Shown piece after piece: positions 6,088-8,637 of a stretch of DNA of 8,637 nucleotides. The first letter of the stretch is position 1; every line of letters starts with the position of its first letter. Both the position numbers and the translations under genes were made by a program. The stretch lies in assembly GCA_007128495.1 (NCBI GenBank), contig SKXH01000016.1, forward strand, positions 1 to 8,637. Direction: 5' to 3'. The notes below the pieces were generated by a model. It saw only the letters and a program-made list of their open reading frames with translations, had not been told where the DNA came from and made no database searches. Source of the DNA: Bacteroidota bacterium (GTDB lineage: Bacteria; Bacteroidota; Ignavibacteria; T3Sed10-11).

Positions 6088-6627
6088 CTAATGAGTACGC
6101 TCGTGTGTGTCATTATCCCCGATGACCGACATTTGCTCCTCTGAAATCGGTGTCCCATCTTTGATCGATACCGCCGTTGCCATCATCATCACAACTTTCT
6201 GGTCGCCGTGGATTTCACCGGGGTTCACATCGGGATCGTCTGCTTCTTCCGCCCAGTGGCGCGCTGTTTCTTCACTAATTGTTTCCATCGATAATGTCCC
6301 CTGTACACGAACGGATTTTCCGGCCGATTCCCACGGTACAAAAAACCCGTAATCTGCAAAGCGTATGCGTATCGATTTTCCGCCGTCCTCAACCACCATC
6401 CAGCATCCCCGTGACTGACATACCTGGGTAATTGTGCCTTCCACAACGACGGGTATTTCGGCAAACCCGTCAATATTTTCAACAGCGTGTGAAACGTTTA
6501 TAAAGTCGGATTTTGTTATACTCTCACCGTAATTATACCAAGTATCTACATCATCGTTTTGCCCGGAACCGCATCCAATAATAAGACTTAAAACAAAAAT
6601 GGCTGAAATCGCCTGAACTGTTCTCAT
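6088..6627 (-). CDS. DUF4920 domain lipoprotein
   Basis: The gene encodes 179 residues from an ATG at 6627. I chose this start because it places a short hydrophobic signal directly before the lipobox IIGC, with lipidated Cys19; an ATG at 6678 would add 17 unlikely residues. The domain starts at YGE (33-35) and carries VCQSRGCWM (Cys70 and Cys75) and RFADYGFFVP (89-98), with a later V-G-x-L strand, matching DUF4920. The family is a periplasmic or outer-membrane-anchored small beta domain; the role of the paired cysteines (redox or metal) is not established. A Met-rich patch VVMMMATAV near 144-152 and an acidic/His tail follow. It is the first gene of the probable operon with the sigma and anti-sigma genes and is divergent from the methyltransferase gene. 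Confidence 0.82.
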   Translation of the reverse strand: MRTVQAISAIFVLSLIIGCGSGQNDDVDTWYNYGESITKSDFINVSHAVENIDGFAEIPVVVEGTITQVCQSRGCWMVVEDGGKSIRIRFADYGFFVPWESAGKSVRVQGTLSMETISEETARHWAEEADDPDVNPGEIHGDQKVVMMMATAVSIKDGTPISEEQMSVIGDNDTHERTH

Positions 6628-6641
6628 AATACAATATTCCG

Positions 6642-6684
6642 AATTTTGTGTATAAAAAAGAATTTTGTAAATATACACAAAATT
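6642..6684. promoter_or_regulatory. Palindromic operator candidate between divergent genes
   Basis: AATTTTGTGTATA (6642-6654) and TATACACAAAATT (6672-6684) are perfect 13-bp inverted repeats separated by 17 bp. A third half-site AATTTTGT lies in direct orientation at 6661-6668. The spacing of the two direct half-sites is 19 bp, near two helical turns. The array lies just upstream of the lipoprotein ATG and abuts the putative -35 of the methyltransferase promoter, so a bound protein could control both. It does not resemble MetJ or S-box signals. Confidence 0.5.
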
Positions 6685-6712
6685 TGCATTAAATTAAAGA
6701 TATACTTATACT
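6684..6712 (+). promoter_or_regulatory. Putative promoter of the methyltransferase-MTHFR gene
   Basis: TTGCAT (6684-6689) and TATACT (6707-6712) are separated by 17 bp; the -10 matches consensus at 5 of 6, the -35 only in TTG. The -35 overlaps the end of the inverted repeat at 6672-6684. Initiation near 6719 leaves about 50 nt of leader, too short for a SAM riboswitch. Confidence 0.4.
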
Positions 6713-6767
6713 ATAGTTTCTCTCCGAATTAAATTACTGTATGTTTCTTCAAAATAATTACGATAAT

Positions 6768-8603
6768 ATGAAAAAACTGTTTCGAGATAGGTTGAAAGAA
6801 GGTTTGATAATATGCGATGGAGCAATGGGAACATTGCTCGATCTGTATGAGTATGATGAACTCCCTCACGATATACAGAACGAAAAAAATCCCGATATCG
6901 TCGAGAGAATTCATAGGGAATATATCGATGCGGGTGCCGAAATTATCGAAACAAATACATTCGGTGCGAATAAATATCGCCTGTCCGATTATTATTTACA
7001 GGACAAAGTGGCCGATTTTAACAAAAAAGGAGTAGAAATTGCTCAGAAGGTAGCCCGGTATTATCAGGAACATGAGAATAAGACAATATATGTCGCAGGA
7101 GCGGTAGGTCCCACCGGTAAGCTATTGGCACCTATTGGAAAGGTGACTACAGAACAAATGCTCGAAGGGTTTAAAGAGCAGATATCGGTGTTGGTGGAAA
7201 CCGGTGTCGATCTGATAATGCTTGAAACATTTGTGAGTCTCAATGAGCTTGATATTGCTATCAATGCCGCAAAGGAAGTGACCGATCTGCCTATAATTGC
7301 CCAAAAAGCATTTTCCGAAGACGGCGCTATTCTTGGTGGTAACTTTCCGATCGATGTCGTGGAGCATATTCACAATAGAGGTGTGGACGTAGTTGGTGCT
7401 AACTGTACGGTTGGCCCGCAGCGTATGTTCGGTATTATTAAATCGATGTATCAGGAAGGGGTAGTAATGTCGGCGCAGCCGGCGGCAGGTATCCCGACGC
7501 TGCGTGACGGCAGATCGGTATATCACACCACGCCGGATTATCTTGCAATGTATGCAAAACAGCTTGTGGAAGCGGGCGTAAAGATAATCGGGGCATGCTG
7601 CGGTTCGACGCCTGCCCATATCCGCGAGATCAAGAAAGCCGTTTCGAATGTAAAGCCCGGTGTAATGGACCTTGATGTAAAAGAACGTAAACCCGAAGCC
7701 GATAAAGTCGAACCTGCGCCGGATGCCGACCGATCGACTTTTGCGCAAAATATCGGTAAAAAGTTTCTGACTACCGTTGAGCTGGATATACCACGCGGAC
7801 TTGATATGACCAGTGTGACCGACGGCGCTACATATCTGAAAAAGAATGGTATCGATGCAGTCAATATAACCGACGGAGCCCGTGCACGTTTACGTATGAC
7901 ACCGCTTGCGATCTGTAATAAAGTGCAGGCCGAGACGGGTATGGAAACTATTACACACCTTGCATGTCGTGATAGAAACATGATCGGTATGCAGGCGGAT
8001 CTTCTCGGCTGCCATGCGCTCGGGCTAAAAAATATTCTTGTGATTACGGGCGATCCGGCAAATATCGGTGACTATCCTCACGCTACATCGGTGTTCGATG
8101 TCGAGTCGGTCGGTTTTATTCGTGCTGTCAAACGTTTTAATGAAGGCCGTGATCTGATGGGAAATTCCATCGGGATGAAAACGAATTTTCTGGTCGCATG
8201 TGCTGCAAACCCGGTCGCGGACGATATGGGCTATGAGCTGGAGAAATTGGAGAGGAAAGCCGAGGAGGGAGCGGAAATTATCTTCACCCAACCCGTCCTT
8301 GAGGTTCATTCGTTGGAATCGTTTATGAAAAAGATCGATCATCTGAAAATACCCGTTATGGTCGGCATCATGCCTCTTCGAAGCTACCGGCACGCAGAGT
8401 TTCTGCATAATGAGATACCGGGGATAAATATACCGGATCCGGTTCGCGACAAATTCCGTCAAGCAGGTAAAAATGGCGCGGCGCTCGGTGTGAAACTGGC
8501 AGCAGAATTTTTACGCGAGTCAAAGCAAATGGTTGCCGGTGCGTATATGCTGCCGCCTTTTAAAAAGTATCAAATGGCTATTGAGATAATGGATTCTATC
8601 TGA
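6768..8603 (+). CDS. yitJ: Bifunctional homocysteine S-methyltransferase / 5,10-methylenetetrahydrofolate reductase
   Basis: The gene encodes 611 residues from the ATG at 6768, close to Bacillus YitJ (about 612). The frame is open from an ATG at 6741, but MKKLF is the usual family start; neither has a clear ribosome site. Residues about 10-292 are the zinc homocysteine methyltransferase barrel: DGAMGT (17-22), ETNTFGAN (61-68), and zinc ligands Cys213 (GANCTVGPQ) and Cys277-Cys278 (GACCGSTP). A charged linker of about 35 residues follows. Residues about 330-605 are a MetF-like flavin barrel with TTVELDIPRG (Glu338, candidate general acid), HLACRDRN, LVITGDP and IFTQPV. The protein should reduce methylene-THF to methyl-THF and act on homocysteine; whether methyl-THF or another methyl donor serves the first domain is not settled by sequence. 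All expected key residues are present. It is probably cotranscribed with the next gene, whose ATG overlaps its stop. Confidence 0.93.
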   Translation: MKKLFRDRLKEGLIICDGAMGTLLDLYEYDELPHDIQNEKNPDIVERIHREYIDAGAEIIETNTFGANKYRLSDYYLQDKVADFNKKGVEIAQKVARYYQEHENKTIYVAGAVGPTGKLLAPIGKVTTEQMLEGFKEQISVLVETGVDLIMLETFVSLNELDIAINAAKEVTDLPIIAQKAFSEDGAILGGNFPIDVVEHIHNRGVDVVGANCTVGPQRMFGIIKSMYQEGVVMSAQPAAGIPTLRDGRSVYHTTPDYLAMYAKQLVEAGVKIIGACCGSTPAHIREIKKAVSNVKPGVMDLDVKERKPEADKVEPAPDADRSTFAQNIGKKFLTTVELDIPRGLDMTSVTDGATYLKKNGIDAVNITDGARARLRMTPLAICNKVQAETGMETITHLACRDRNMIGMQADLLGCHALGLKNILVITGDPANIGDYPHATSVFDVESVGFIRAVKRFNEGRDLMGNSIGMKTNFLVACAANPVADDMGYELEKLERKAEEGAEIIFTQPVLEVHSLESFMKKIDHLKIPVMVGIMPLRSYRHAEFLHNEIPGINIPDPVRDKFRQAGKNGAALGVKLAAEFLRESKQMVAGAYMLPPFKKYQMAIEIMDSI

Positions 8604-8637
8604 TGTCACAATCCTCCATATCATCAATCCTTCATGA
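8603..8637 (+). CDS. Start of a following gene, truncated by window edge
   Basis: The TGA stop of the methyltransferase gene shares its last base with an ATG (TGATG, 8601-8605). That frame stays open to the window end for 11 complete codons (MSQSSISSILH). Such a 1-nt overlap suggests translational coupling in an operon. Cobalamin-dependent methionine synthase is a common partner of this fusion, but 11 residues are too few to identify the product. Confidence 0.42.
   Translation, partial: MSQSSISSILH

Noticed and set aside
6713..6767. SAM riboswitch (S-box), as found upstream of Bacillus yitJ
   Set aside because: The spacer is too short for an S-box and lacks its conserved helices and terminator.
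6741..6767. Earlier ATG start (6741) for the methyltransferase-MTHFR gene
   Set aside because: It adds nine residues absent from the usual family start and has no ribosome site; MKKLF at 6768 fits the family better.
7122..7981. Long reverse-strand frames within the methyltransferase-MTHFR gene
   Set aside because: They are antisense to a fully conserved enzyme and their composition reflects its codons.

Overview
This window looks like chromosomal DNA from a Gram-negative (diderm) bacterium of moderate G+C with AT-rich spacers. The diderm call rests on two predicted outer-membrane beta-barrel proteins with signal peptides and one lipoprotein. The mix of a DUF819 carrier, RocD, a DUF4920 lipoprotein, a sigma/zinc anti-sigma pair and a YitJ-type homocysteine methyltransferase-MTHFR fusion suggests a lineage near the Bacteroidota/FCB assemblage. 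That placement is an inference and cannot be fixed from this window alone.

Layout. Positions 1-899 (-) hold a DUF819 membrane protein cut by the window edge. It is divergent from ornithine aminotransferase rocD (1120-2307, +), whose leader contains a perfect 10-bp hairpin. Next comes an AT-rich stretch bounded by an unusual repeat: one copy at 2316-2427, and a second copy at 3663-3765 that is joined to an inverted copy at 3773-3852. Between the repeats lie a near-consensus sigma70 promoter, a 45-codon Cys/His-rich small ORF with a textbook Shine-Dalgarno (2802-2939), and an outer-membrane beta-barrel gene (3014-3640). This repeat-flanked block looks like an acquired or mobile cassette. A strong bidirectional terminator (3872-3906) separates it from a convergent second beta-barrel gene (3926-4444, -).

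The region 4568-6627 (-) reads as one operon in the order DUF4920 lipoprotein, sigma-70-like factor, zinc-finger anti-sigma factor. The anti-sigma gene appears broken: an in-frame TAA and a 1-nt contraction in a homopolymer split it, yet a recognisable C-terminal domain persists downstream. If this is real, the sigma factor may be constitutively free.

From 6741/6768 to 8603 (+) lies the homocysteine methyltransferase/methylenetetrahydrofolate reductase fusion, which links one-carbon folate metabolism to methionine. Its stop codon overlaps the ATG of another frame that runs off the window, so the operon probably continues. The divergent spacer upstream carries a perfect 13-bp inverted repeat plus a third direct half-site, which is a good operator candidate.

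No tRNA, rRNA, CRISPR array, integrase or transposase gene was seen. The most unusual item is the repeat-bounded block at 2316-3852 with its small ORF; the broken anti-sigma gene is the second.
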